From Tetrahymena elliotti 4EA (taxonomy: Eukaryota; Ciliophora; Oligohymenophorea; Hymenostomatida; Tetrahymenidae): a stretch of 37,883 bases of DNA. Location of the stretch: contig JH720302.1 of NCBI GenBank assembly GCA_000231825.2, positions 197,573 through 235,455 of the forward strand, given 5' to 3'. Below are positions 12,396-25,338 of the stretch, piece by piece (positions within the stretch are counted from its first letter, which is position 1; each line of letters starts with the position of its first letter). The notes below the pieces were generated by a model. That model did no database searches. It was not told the DNA's origin and saw nothing but the letters and a program-made list of their open reading frames with translations. A program made the translations under genes and the position numbers.

Positions 12396-15300
12396 ATGTT
12401 CAAAAATCCTAAAATTTTAGATAATATTACAAAGGAGTTTAATCAAAAGCAAGGATTGTAATGGGATGAAGACTTCCTCTATATTTGCATTAAAAATTAT
12501 GATATTAAGTTTTATAAAGAATAAGCCACTGAGCAGCATAAGGAAGACAAAGCTGTTTATAAATCAGTTCTTGTTTAGTATCTATTAAATGAGTCTTAAG
12601 AATTCATTAGAAAACAATTTAATATTTTCATAGTAGATGAATTGAAGCATATTTACTAAGAAAAATTTGGTGAAATCAAGCCAAGTTTAAACGATTAAGA
12701 ATAAACTTTTTTTAAGCAGAAGTTTCTCTAAAAGATGCAAGAATAACAGAAAAGTATGTTCAACAATTAAAAAGAAATAGCTGAATTTATCAATTAGCCA
12801 GAAGAAATTAATAAATTTACAAAAATGATAAAGCAAGAGATGTAAGAGTAGCTGAAAAAAGGATCCACTCTAATTGCATAATCAACAAGCAGGTAACCAG
12901 TATAAGGTGTTTAAAATATACCAGGTAATAATACTTTACCTCACCCTCCTATGCCTCATCAAGGCCAGCAACATTTACCTATAAATGCTATTGATTAAAA
13001 TAATTTAAATAGACAATAGGATCAAGGATAGGCAGGAAATAATAATAATTATAATCAAAAATAAAGTGGGAATGCAATGAAAAATATTAATAATCCAAAC
13101 AACAATAACGTTTCTAGCCAACCATATCATAATAATCATCAAAATATGAGTAATAACAATAATAATAACATCAATAATAATATGAACGTTAAGTAGTAGC
13201 AGTAGCACTTAGTAAACCCTCAAACTAATTAAGGTGAAAATCATCCTTCAAATAATAATAACAACAATAACAATATGAATGGAAGTAGTAATAGTTTATC
13301 AGGTGGTCAGAATAATAATTAAAATGAAGGAAAACCAAACAAATTCTAAAACTTACCAATACCAGTTGGGTTTAATACTAAGAATATAAAACCAAATATT
13401 ATAGATCCTAATCCAAAGGTGTTACAAAATTTAGGAGTAAAATTGAACTAAGATGGCAGTAGCAAATAACCAGTTTATAACTAACCAAATCCAAAAAACT
13501 AAAATGATTAACTTAACAGACAAGATAGAAGTAATTCTACTTCCTCTCATGGAGGTAGTAATTAGTAAAATAATGCCATGGAATTAGAAAATCAAGATCA
13601 TATTTAAGGTAATAATAATTAGAAATACAATGGAGAAGCTATGCCTTCTTCTTCTGATAGGTAGGGAGGTAACAAAGGAAGTGCTCATCCTAATAGTAAT
13701 AATAGTTCTATGCATGGTGGATAATAGAATAATAACTTAAACATGTTTCCAGTTGAGTAAAAAAAATTAATAAGTCGTAAATTGAAAATAAGAGCAGTTC
13801 CAGCTCAAATAAGTTTAAATGATTTCATAAATTTTTTAAATGTTCCTCACATTCCTGAAATATAGGAGATTGAAAGCAAAATTTTAGGATTAGAAATTGA
13901 AGATAAGTTTACTGAACCACCTTAAATCCCCTTCATTCCTGAAAATACAAATAAAAATCTATTTGGATCTCATGAGCAAGGACATAATTTAAATAATTTA
14001 AATCAAGTAAATAATACTCAAAACAATTAGAATTAGTAAAAAAATCAAGATAAGAAAAACTTCACTTTGACTAATGGAAATGGTAATTCTTCCAAACCAA
14101 TGATGAGATTAGGTTCAAATAGTTCAAATTCATCCAAAAATCAAGCTACTTCAAATACTACTAATAGTAATTAACCTAAAGTAAATGGCCCAAATTAAAT
14201 CAATCCCAGCAGCATTCCATAGGGTAATAAAGGAAATTAGAATTAAGTACCTAATAGAAATCCAGCTGGAGTCTAAGAAAATACATAATAAAAATGGAAT
14301 CCTTCTTAACCATAAACAGCGCCAAATAATATTTCAAATAAAGTGAGAACTAGCTTTGATCAAAACTAATAAAATGGAAATATAAATTAAAATAACATCT
14401 CAAAGTAAAATAACAATCAGAATATGTAACAACCCTATAAAAACCCTGATTACACTTAAAATAATTAACCTTAACCCTAATAAGCTGGCAAATAACATGT
14501 TACTCACAATGCTAATAGCAGATAAAATATAAATCCGGCAAACATACAAAATTAAAATTAAAATGGTTAAAATTAAGTTAACAATATGCAACCAAGAAGT
14601 AATTATTAACAAAATTCACAAAGTAATTAGTAGAGATAAGAAAACTAATATCCTTCAAACACCTAAAACAACTATAATACCAGTAGTAATAGTAAAATGA
14701 GTAACTTAAATACAAATCCAGCTGTCTAAAGCAATAATATCAGTAATAATAGTAACCTTGCCAAAGGTGTTAATGATATTTAAAAATCACCAAATTCAAT
14801 TTAAAGTGGTAGTTTTACCCTATAAAAGAATAACAATTATTCTAATAATTAAAATAACCAATAATTCAATAATGGTAATGTAAATTCCTAACCTAATAAT
14901 ACAGCATAAAATATCTTACCTAATCCCTCTAGACAATAAAATAATATTCCTGCATAATAATAAAACCAGCTGAATAAAAATAATGCAGTAAGTACTAACA
15001 CAAATACAGTAAACCCTTAAGATACTAATTTTAACTAGAGTTCTAGTAGACATTAAAATATTTAAGCTCAAAATTAAAGATCACAACAATCACAATATAA
15101 CCAACAAAGCAATCCTCAATTTAAATAAAATGTTTAGTAAAATTAAAATTCCAACAGCTAGTAACCTAATAATAACATTTAGTCAAACCAAAGAAATACT
15201 AATAATGTATCTTCAAATAAAAATTTTTCTAATCAGTAAGATTAACACCTCATAAATATAAATAATAATAATAACTTCAATAACAATAATAATATCAGTG

Positions 15301-18300
15301 GTGGTAGTGGTAGTAATTCTAACTTCCCACAATAAAATTATTAGAATTAGCAATATCCTTAGTAGAATCAGACAAGATAAAATAATCATGAATAAACAAA
15401 CACCTTAAATAATCCTAAGAATAATTATAATTATCCATAAAGATCATCAAATACAGTAAGAGGAACATCAGGAGATTTTCTCACTACATTGAGGACAGGA
15501 AGTAACTAAAGCACCAATAGTTTAAATTCATAAGGTACTTAGCAATAAGCTTATAATCAAGGTAGCAATTAATATATTGATTAGTCAAATAAGCCAAGAA
15601 ATTTAAGTAACGGTTCTTAGGGGTAGTTTAGAAAGGAAAATCTTACCTTAAAACCAGATTTAGGAGTAAGTAACTATATAGAGCCAGCAAATAATTACTA
15701 AGTTGGTAGTAGTTATAATATAAATTCTGGATAACCCAAAAAAGATAGCAATAACTCCTCTTCTTATCATAATTAAAATATTTATGATTAAAGTACATAG
15801 AATTCATTTAATAATTAAGCTGCAATGCATCAAAGCAATGGCAGTGTTGGTAATATTAATAATTAAAATCCAAATTTTAATTAAAGATCAAGCATAACAA
15901 GCAATTATGGATCAACTTATGGTAATGGTTACAATGATTAAAACTAATAATCAAGCTTGAACAATGAAAAGAATTATAATAATACGGGATCTATATATGA
16001 TGAAAATAGTTATTAGAATTAAAGCATGATAGGTTTAGACAACAATTCATATTAGCAAAATGATTATGCGAGTAATAACAATGGAAATGTTAACAATGGA
16101 TTATATATAGAAGGAGATTATAATTAATAATATAAATAAAATGAATTTAACAATGATAACTTTGGAGGTGGAAATTACTAATATATGAATAATTAAGAAA
16201 ATTCAGCTGTTGATACTACTAATAATTATGACTATCAATCATCTACTGTAAACAATAATTATTAAGATAATAGCACATATAATTACAATTATCAAAATTA
16301 AAATAATACATACTTTTCAGAATAAGATAATTTAGATAACAATTCAGTTAAAAGTTCTTATTATTAGAATAATTAAACATAAAATGAACCATTTAGTGGT
16401 TATAATAATAATCCAAATTTTTATGATTAGCAAAGCGACTTGAACACCTCTTATTAGTAATAGAATTCTAATATAGGTTTGGTAGCTCCGACTTCTGATT
16501 AATCTAATTTAAATCCAAATCAAGGAGGATTATCTGATTATAAGAACTTAAATTATCCAAATAACTATAATAATGATAATTTTGCTACACCTGTTGGTTA
16601 ATTTGAATACTAAAATCCAATGAATAATACTATAGATGATAAAAAGATTGTTCAAGATTATTCTTATTAAGAACAACCATAGGATCTACAATAGGGAAAT
16701 AATTAATGGTAATTTGAAAATTATTAAATAAATTAATAATAATAGCCAAATGACGTTGCTCCAATTAATGTTGCAAATGGCTCACTAGATTAATAAAAAC
16801 CAGCAGATTATAATTAAATTAGCTCTAATAATAATATGCATGGGTCTAATTCTTCATTCAGTAACAACTAATATATGTAGGATTCTAATTATCCAGTCAA
16901 TTAGCTAAAAAAGAACTCAATATAAAATTTAAACAATTAAAACATGGGAAACTCAGGAAATTATTCTCTCAATAACTCTATTAGATCTAATTCATATGGA
17001 GAAAATCAAAATAGCCAACCATTTTTACCAAATAACAAATAGCCTGCCTAATATAACTAGCAATCTTATTCTAATCCTCCTAATTAATATGATAACAGAT
17101 TCAATTAGTTGCCTCCAGTTTAAATTGATGAATCTAATCAACAAAATTACAATTAAATTAATTTGACATATGACAACAATAACAACAATAGCTAACCCCT
17201 TGACTACTCTCAAGGAAAGCTATTAAGTAAATATTTTATTTTCATTCATCATTAAATATTAATTATTTTTATTATTAACTCTTATTTAAATTCAAATAAA
17301 TTAAAATTGAGGTTTTAAAAGAAATAAATGAATGAATAAAAGAAAATATTATGAAATAAAATAACTTAAATTATTTATAAAAAATAGAATAAAATAATGG
17401 AGTGGTGTATAACTAACCTCAGTCACATATGAATTAGGTACAGCCAAATATTTAGCAATAGAATTACATAGATAATAGAAAAACAAGTATTCCATCATAA
17501 TAGAATATAAAAAGCAGCAACTAAATAAAAAGCAGTTCTAATATGAATGAATAAATGTACAACAATAGCTCACAGATGAACCTTTCAAATGGCATGATAA
17601 ACAATAACAGTAGTCAAATTTAATAACCTTAATAATATTAAAATGTTAACAAAAATTAAAATTAACCCATTCAGGGTAATATAAATAATTACTAAAATTA
17701 TGCACCTGAATCCAATACATCTTTAAATTCACCTTATCCACAAAACCCAAACAGATAAAGGAATGAATAGATGAAATTTTATGCATGTAATTTTTTTTAT
17801 TTTATTTTGAGTTACATTTAAACATTCAAATTTATTGTTATTTTTTATTGAAATATTTCTTAAATTAAATAGATAACAATGACTAAGGAAATTACAACAG
17901 TAGCACAAATTTAAATTATGATAGCTAGATTAATATGCCATCTCAAAATGTTTAACAATACTAAAATCAGCCTTCTTACTAAAATTAATAAATACCTTAG
18001 TAATCATTACCACCTTAAGTAATTTAGTAAACTGCTGCTGCATATAATCCTCACCCATTAAATAGCAGTGCTGGAATCACTGTAGACAAAGTTTAGGTTT
18101 ATAAAACTAACTAAGATCTGGAAAGTGATAGCCCTGATTTTAAAATCATAAATTCTGCATTCGAGAGGGGAATCTACTCAAATGGATTTTAAGAACAAAT
18201 TAAAAAAGATATTAAGCAATTTAAACAAGTAAAACAAAATATTATTTTAGAAATTCAATCTAACATGGAAGACCCTAAAACATTTGTCATCTTAATTAAC

Positions 18301-18486
18301 GATGAGAAGAGAAAAAATTATGGTTGCTTGAAAATATTGGTAACTCCATAATAATATAAAATGATTGATTTCTTACATATCGATAAAGCAAACCAAATCT
18401 TGAAATAAGTCAGTAGTAACACTAAATTAATCGACTTAATCAAGCATTGGTGGAAATTTGAGTATGATATGCAAAATAAAAAATGA
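12396..18486 (+). CDS. Giant Asn/Gln-rich low-complexity (prion-like) protein
   Basis: Exons 12396-17226, 17388-17786 and 17873-18486 give 1,947 residues. The first ~165 residues are ordinary and probably folded, charged and helical, with aromatic residues spaced through them. A very long Asn/Gln/Ser/Tyr-rich region follows, with runs of Asn codons and scattered YN, NNQ and SN motifs. An island of normal composition interrupts it at about 450-525 (Lys/Ile/Pro-rich, with repeated IPE). The last ~140 residues (about 1810-1947) again look folded, with LINDEK, TPQQYKMIDFLHID and KHWWKFEYD. No domain was recognised at either end. Both introns restore the frame and join phase 1 to phase 1. Such composition is typical of condensate-forming or RNA-associated proteins, but the function here is unknown. 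Confidence 0.87.
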
Positions 18487-19965
18487 ATCAATCACCAAAA
18501 AATTGATTAATTCAATTTAACAAACAATAACAACAATAAAAAGTTTAATAAAATATATTATAAACCACATAAAAAAATAATCAAAATACTTATTTTAATT
18601 TCTTAAAGTTAATAACCCTTAAGTAATGAGTATTGTATATAAAATTATTGTTATTCATTTAAATATTTATAATACTTATGTTTAATTACTTAAACTATCT
18701 CATTTTTTTCATATTCTACTCATTCACTTTATTTTCATTTTTCTTTTATTTTATTTACATCAAAAACAACAAGTAAATTCAAAAAAATTAATTTATTTTT
18801 GTAAATAAAGTATAAGTTAATATTTCTAATAAAATTCAAAATTTATAAAGATTTTTATTGATTTATTAAAAAATAATGCAAAAGTAACATTAATGTGAAT
18901 TAACTCTTCAAAACGGGGTATGTAAACTCCTGAGAGTTATGAAACTTTAAACATTTCTAAAATTATATTCTAATAGAACACAATAAATTTATTTAAATTG
19001 TGATGAAATGTTGTTACAGACTGTTTGTGTTTTACTATATTATTTTTATTTTAAAAAATTGAAAATTTTGATTGAGTTTTTATTATTAAATAAATAAGAA
19101 AGTAGAAAATATTAAATATTCTTAAATTCCAAGATTAATTTTTTTGAGTCATTTTTAAAAAATAAATAACTTCAAAGAATGATACTTTTTGTTTGAAATC
19201 ACTTATTAAGTAATTTTAAATAAAAAATTTGATGAAAATAAACATTTTTATCCTTGAGGAGGTTAACCTTTTTGTTAAAAATAAGTAAATTAATGAGGTC
19301 ATATTTTATTGAATGCCATCTAATTTTACAAATTTTAGAATTCTTGACATTAACTTTTATCTTTTTAAAATAAATAAAATGCCTATTGATTAGTCAGATT
19401 AGTTATAATAGCATTATTGACCTAATTATAATATAAAAAAATCAATTCATAATCAACAAAAAAAGATAAAATTTAATCTTTTTAACCTATCTTCTATAGA
19501 ATTTAAATTTAATCAATTTCATAAATAAAAGCTTATTTTCAAATTCAGTTCATTCAGTTATAAGTATTTATTTATAAAGTAATTTGCATTCGAAATGTAA
19601 GTTAAATTGAAGAACGAGAGTAATTAATAACTATTTTATCTTAGAATTATGAATAGCAGAGATAGTATGCAAGGGTAGTTTGATAATATGCAAATAAAGA
19701 TTTTTAAAATTTTTAAATCTTTTTATTCTAATTCATTTTGAATTGAAAGGTGATATGATTTTTCTAGAAAATAAAAAGAAAAAGTTAAATTTATTATAAA
19801 TTTATGTGATTTATATATACAAAGAACTGTGTTATAACAATATTAACAGCTTTAGAGAGAGAGAGAGAATCAATGCATCCATAAAGTTAAAACACAATGA
19901 ATAAATGAGAATATTATTTATTATTTAAACTAATATTTAAATATTTTATTTCATTATTTACTATT
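18487..19965. other. Convergent intergenic region, 3' ends of two genes
   Basis: About 1.5 kb between the stop of the Asn/Gln-rich gene and the stop of frataxin on the other strand. It is almost pure A/T. A (GA)n microsatellite lies at 19854-19869. A short start-like frame near 19649 (MNSRDSMQGQFDNMQ) runs at once into A/T-rich sequence and has no supporting downstream exon. No gene is called. Confidence 0.5.
19854..19869. repeat. (GA)n microsatellite
   Basis: An uninterrupted AG dinucleotide run of about 16 bases lies in the 3' spacer between the Asn/Gln-rich gene and frataxin. No function is implied. Confidence 0.8.
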
Positions 19966-20546
19966 TCAAATTTAATCGATTTCTTTGAAAAGCAATTTTG
20001 AAAGTTCTTCATTTTTCTAATTTTTCCACTTAGCTTCTTATAAATCCCAATTGAATCTTTAAGGACCACTTTTAGAAAATAATTTTAAATAAATTACAAA
20101 TGAATAAGGAATATATTATTTCTAGTTACCTTAAAGGAGAGGAGTACCATATTTATCTGTTAGGGACTTATCTATTAATAACAAAAGTCTTATCACCTTG
20201 AGTAGTAACTTTAATAACTCCATCGCTGATTTAAACATCACTAATTCTTTGGCTAGGGCTTTCTTCTAAAACATCACCTAATTCCTAATAAAAAAATAAA
20301 ATTGATTAGAATAGAAATAAAAGAATTCATTTTAAATTGCTAATGAATTTTTGGATTGAAAATGATGATTACATTCATAAATTAAGAGCAATAACGTTGA
20401 TAATCTTTTTCATTTAATCCATTTAATATATCTTCCTTATTAGAAAAATTATAGATAGCCTTAGGAGCACTTAATCTTATAACTCTAACGTGATTTTATC
20501 TTCCTAAAGCCTAATTAAAAATGTAGTTGATAGCAATTTTCTTCAT
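19966..20546 (-). CDS. FXN: Frataxin, mitochondrial Fe-S cluster assembly factor
   Basis: On the minus strand, exons 20546-20373, 20284-20130 and 20068-19966 give 143 residues. Frataxin is the mitochondrial factor that stimulates the cysteine desulfurase complex in Fe-S cluster assembly. The family core is clear. An acidic helix (LNEKDYQRYCSQFMNELGDVLEE, split by intron 1) is followed by strands with SDGVIKV and TFVINRQVPNRQIW (Trp104), then SSPLSGPQRFNW (Trp117), where Ser110 is built across intron 2. The C-terminal helix ends soon afterwards, so the protein is at the short end of the family. The first ~45 residues, with several Arg and few acidic residues, fit a mitochondrial presequence. 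The frame stays open for about 70 codons upstream of the chosen ATG but contains no other Met, so this start is preferred. Confidence 0.95.
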
Positions 20547-21659
20547 TTATGACTAGCTTAATCTATTATAAATATCTACTGAAATTTGTAATTTATACAA
20601 ATAATAATGACTTTGTATCTTTTTGTCTTTAATTATTTCTATTGATTTCAAGCACCAAATATTATTTACAAAGCACTACTTAATTAATTGAGTGTTAATA
20701 ACTTTTGAACCTTGCTTGTAATAATCATTAATCAAAGAAAGTACTTCAATAAGAAATACTCTATTCTAATAAATTATTCATCATTTACTAAAAAACTCAA
20801 ATTCATTTTTTACTTAAACCAAAAAAATATTCATTTTAAATTAGTAATCAAATACTAGAATTATTCTATTTAATAATAGAAACTCATTTTTAAAAAAATA
20901 AAATTGAAATAAATTTTCTATTTTTTAATTTAAAATATCATAAACTTTTACACTATTTTAATTAAATAAGTAATTCATTATTTTAATATTAATACATACA
21001 TATTTCAAATTAAAATCTAAAACTGAAAATGATTTTAATATTTAAAATTTATTAAATTAATTAAATGTACAATAAATTGAAAAAAAAAGGAAATATTTTT
21101 TACTTTATTTTGAGTACATTCAATAACTATAAAGAAAAATCTATTTTTAAATTATAAAAGTCAGAAAAAATAACAGATTTTATTGACTTTTATTTTTTTA
21201 AATGAAATTATAAACTTGAAAATCTGAACTCATTAATTGTAAAGACTAAAAATAGATTTTTACTAATACTTATTATTATTATTTGTTTGTTAGATAAAAT
21301 AAAGTAAAATATTTTCTATAAAAATGTATTTGAAAGAAATTATGAGTGAAGTGCTTTATTTTTTACTTAAAAAAGTTTTTGAAATAATATATTCAGGATT
21401 TATATTTCAGAATTGAGCACATAAATTAATTAATTATTAACTTTTTAAAACTTTGACTTGACATTTATTAGATTTCTTAATTATTTGGTTTGATTAAAAT
21501 TTCATTTGAACATTATTAATGTTTAAAAGATTTTGGTTTTTTAGAAAAATTTAGGGTTTATTGAATATTTTTTCCTGTTTTGAACAAATTTAAATACACT
21601 AAATATGATATTAAATTGATTTAGAAACTATGTTGAATGTTTAAATTTATGAGCTATAT
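20547..21659. other. Upstream region of frataxin and AT-rich spacer
   Basis: The frataxin side (20547-20765, minus strand) is open in the frataxin frame and less AT-rich than the rest, so it may be a 5' UTR or an unrecognised 5' exon. From about 20800 to 21660 the sequence is nearly pure A/T, with no open frame, repeat or RNA gene that could be supported. Confidence 0.45.
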
Positions 21660-22878
21660 TCTATTTTAGTTTATCTATTACATTTATTTACTGATATTAA
21701 TTTCTCAAAAATCTTTAAAAATTTTAAATGGGAATAGCTATTAGGTGCTTAACTTATTTAGTTAGGGAAATTTCATAAAGTATTAGATGGAAAATGATTT
21801 AAATTGGAAATAGATCAGTATACTGTAATATAGAAAGTAGAAGTATTACATAAATATGAAGAGAGTTATAACAAAAATAAATGATAAAAAATATGAATAG
21901 TCTTATACTAGTTACTTTAGACTCAATTTTGATTTATAAAGTATTGATATTTATTGTTATAGTACCAACAATTTAACAAAGATCATAAATTTATAATAAT
22001 GAGAAAGTAAGTAAGTCTTTTACTAAGTAATTGAAAATATAGCAATGCGTCCACTTTAAATAAAGATAAAGAATAGAATATCTTGTATAGTATTTATGTA
22101 TAAGATATTTTCATAAAGTACGTAATGTTAGACTACATACAATATTTCATTTTTAAATTAAAAAATCACAATAAACAATCTAATTTATATTTTTAGTTAT
22201 AGCGTTTTCATAGTAAAATAGAGGTAATTTTTAATTAGAATTCTATGACCGATTCTTTTATTTATTAAGATACATTTTATAAATATGGAATTTTTATCCT
22301 GTTTAGTACGCTTGGCAAATAAGAATTTCTAAATTGAAGAGCCTTTTTAGATTTTATTCTTTTACTGAAAATGACGATTTGATGTCACTACGGATGATGA
22401 CGAGGTTTTGATATTAATATATCTTATTATTCTTTTGTGACTTTTGACAATTGTCACAAGAATGATTATAAAAGAATTTCTTGAAGCAATATTTGTTTCT
22501 AAAACTAATTTGAAAATATCTTTTTTTGTATATTGGAATGTATCTAATATGTAAAATAGATGGGATAGCATATTTTTAGAAATACTGAAAGACAATAGTA
22601 TTTATAATATTTTAGAGAGTATATATTAGTAATATTAACATTAATATTAAGATGTTCATACGCAATTTAATAAGATATATTATTTTTGTATTTGGTTTGT
22701 TTTTATGCGTCAAATGATTTATACAGCATAACTTACACGTTCCCATCAAATAAAAATTAAGAAAGAATTCCAAAGGTTCTAGAAAAAATCTTTTGAAGCT
22801 AAGCAGACTCTTTAAATTTTTTAGAACATTTTTCAGATGTTCGTTGAACCAATTATAGAACCGATTTAAAGAAAATGA
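21660..22878 (+). pseudogene. Possible degenerate or fast-evolving gene of unknown function
   Basis: Three plus-strand frames stay open one after another and look more like protein than spacer. About 21660-22002 contains SYTSYFRLNFDLQSIDIYCY. About 22023-22338 contains STLNKDKEQNILYSIYVQD and ends after FSTLGKQEFLN. The third runs to 22878, with an ATG at 22462, and contains NRWDSIFLEILKDNSIYNIL and FEAKQTLQIFQNIFQMFVEP. The frames are not joined by clear GT...AG introns, although a weak donor at ~22401 and the acceptor before 22461 would fuse to the last frame. Local GC is raised around 22370-22410 and 22720-22870. A decayed gene, a real gene with unusual splicing, or chance are all possible. 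No family is recognised. Confidence 0.25.
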
Positions 22879-23239
22879 GAAATGTATATTTAATACCATT
22901 TTCTATTTCTTGTTTAAACAAGAAATACTTTGAAAATAACCCTTTCAATACACTTGCTTGTATTCTTAATTATATTCAAAATAAAAGAAAATAAACACTT
23001 TGGATGAAATTAAAGTCCTTTATGTATTTTCAGAAATATGTTAACAAATTAAATTTATTCGACGAATCTGAGTAAGTTTGATGATTTATCAACCAAACCT
23101 TATACTCCTTTTAAAGACACAAAGAATGATGATGATTTATCTTATTATTAAAATTAATTAATTAACATTTTGAAAAAACAAAATAAACATTAAAAAATAG
23201 GCAAATAATATTATTACATATACACATAAGCATATCAAA
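22879..23239. other. Spacer upstream of threonine aldolase
   Basis: About 360 bp of AT-rich DNA that should carry the threonine aldolase promoter and leader. A short A/T-rich inverted repeat (TTTCTTGTTTAAACAAGAAA) lies at 22908-22927. Nothing else is recognised. Confidence 0.5.
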
Positions 23240-24457
23240 ATGATTAGAACTGAAGAAACTAAAATGAAAAGCATCGATGTTAGAAGCGATACTGTCACTC
23301 ATCCTACAAAAAGAATGTATGAAGCTATGTTCAATGCTCAAATTGGTGATGATGTCTACTATGAAGATGACACTGTCAACAAGCTTGAAAAGATGGCAGC
23401 TGAACTCGTTGGTATGGAAGCAGCTCTTTTTGTTCCTACAGGGTAATTAAATTAAATTTAATTTAATTAATAAACAAGCAAACAGATAAAAAAACTTTCT
23501 TTAATTTCATAAATTTATATTAAGAAATCAAATCTTTTGATAAACCTTAATATTGTTTATTATGTAAATAGAACTATGGGTAACTAAATCCTTGTCATGG
23601 CTCACTGTCAAAGAGGATAGGAAATTATTATAGGTATTGACCATCATGTTGCTGAAGATGAAGTTGCAGGCTGTGCAGTTCTTGCAGGAGTTTAAACTAG
23701 AACCTTGCCAACTAAGGATGGTTACATGGATTTATAAGATATTGAAAACTCTATCCGTAAAGATATTTATGACTGGATTCCTGAAACTGGTTTGATTTGC
23801 TTAGAAAACTCTATGCAAGGAAGAGCTTTATCTCTTGAATATATGGCTTAGGTAAGAGAATTAGGAAATAAATACAAAGTCCCAGTTCATCTTGATGGTG
23901 CAAGAATGTTTAATGCTTGTACTGCTTTGAAGTGCTCTCCTAGTGAAATGGGTTAATATGTTGACTCTTTGAATTTCTGTTTATCCAAGGGTCTTTGTGC
24001 TCCTATTGGAAGTATGATCTGTGGTTCAAAGAAACTTATTTAAAAATCTAGAAGATTAAGAAAGTTACTAGGAGGAGGTATGAGACAAGTTGGTATTATG
24101 GCTGCAGCAGGTATCGTTGCTATTTAAGAAATGATTCCTTAATTAGAAGACGATCACAGAATAGCTCGTATTTTGGGTGAGGAACTCTCTTTAATCCCTG
24201 AAGTCGATGTTAAATTTGAAGCTCTTTCTACTAACATGGTCTTCTGGTAATTTAGAGACTAAAAGGCTCGTAACTTAGCTAACTTCTAACAATACTTAGC
24301 CAGAAAAAATATAAAAATCAATTTGCCTTGGGAACCTAAATACTGGTTTAGATTTGTTGTCCATCACTACATTAGAGAAGAATAAGTATAGCAAATAGTT
24401 GATGCAATCAAGGCTTACATTATTTCCTCTGAAGACAGACTCCAAGCTAGTTTGTGA
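23240..24457 (+). CDS. GLY1: Low-specificity L-threonine aldolase (PLP enzyme)
   Basis: Exons 23240-23442 and 23572-24457 give 362 residues, a normal length. The enzyme splits L-threonine or allo-threonine into glycine and acetaldehyde, probably in the cytosol. Family marks are clear. The N-terminus has [10 protein letters not shown] and [16 protein letters not shown]. The PTG/TMGNQ junction is rebuilt exactly across the intron. [10 protein letters not shown] has the Asp that contacts the PLP ring nitrogen. [11 protein letters not shown] has the Schiff-base Lys207, and LGGGMRQVG carries the conserved Arg. Codon use and GC are the most strongly coding-like in the window, which suggests high expression. 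A second in-frame ATG lies at 23264, right before the conserved core, but the first ATG is used. Confidence 0.98.
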
Positions 24458-25338
24458 GTGTGTTTCTTTCAATTTTAAATTAAAATTCTTATTTCATCTC
24501 AATAACCAACCAAACAAATAAATAATTAATAATGTAAAAGTCAAGTAGAAATTTCAAATTAAATAAAAATTCTACAAGTAATAACTTAATTTAATAATAA
24601 AATTATCAAAAATAATGTAAATAAATATCGATATTTTGTTCACTCTTTTAAATATGATATCAAATTATTTTCTTTTGGATACATATCTCCTTTTTGTTTA
24701 CTATTTTTTTCGCACACCTAATCAATAAATCACTGATTAAATAAATTTCTATTTACATTAAATAAATTATGATATACTATTTAAATCTAAAAAAAAAATG
24801 TGAGGTTACAATTTAATTTTGAAAAGATCTTTATCAAAATCAATAAATTTTTTATTAAAATTTGTCATCATATGTAAAAAAATTAATCTGTAAAATTTGA
24901 TAAATTAGTAAAAGAAAAAGATATTTTTTTGAATGTCTAAATTAAATACTTCTAAAAATCTTTTACCGACAAATCAAACAAAAAAAAACAAGCTAAATTT
25001 ATTTACTCAAATAAAATTTTTAATAATGAAAATTTCAATAAAATGTTTATTAAGAAAATTAATCAAATAAACATTTACTTTTTAAATAATTAATTTATTA
25101 AATAATTTTTATACTTTTTTTAAAAAAATTAAAATTAATGATTTTAACTTGAAGCAAATAAAGAAATATTGAATTAAAAGAATGAATTTAAATTGATAAT
25201 TATTAATAAACGAAAGAGGTTGATAAAATATATTTTTTATTTTGGGAAAATAAAAATAATTGATTAATTTTAATAAATAGAATTTATTTAAATTGAATAC
25301 ATTTAACTAATTTAACTTAAACTACACTTTATGTTCTA
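24458..25338. other. Convergent intergenic region
   Basis: About 880 bp of A/T-rich DNA between the 3' ends of threonine aldolase (+) and the pseudo-ATPase (-). It shows many poly-A and poly-T runs and no open frame with protein-like composition. Confidence 0.6.

Noticed and set aside
20700..20730. GGTTCAAAA resembling a tRNA B box (minus strand)
   Set aside because: No A box at the right distance and no cloverleaf could be drawn.
22362..22899. Two minus-strand frames (77 and 95 codons)
   Set aside because: They overlap plus-strand frames with better residue composition and look like antisense shadows; neither has a recognisable motif.
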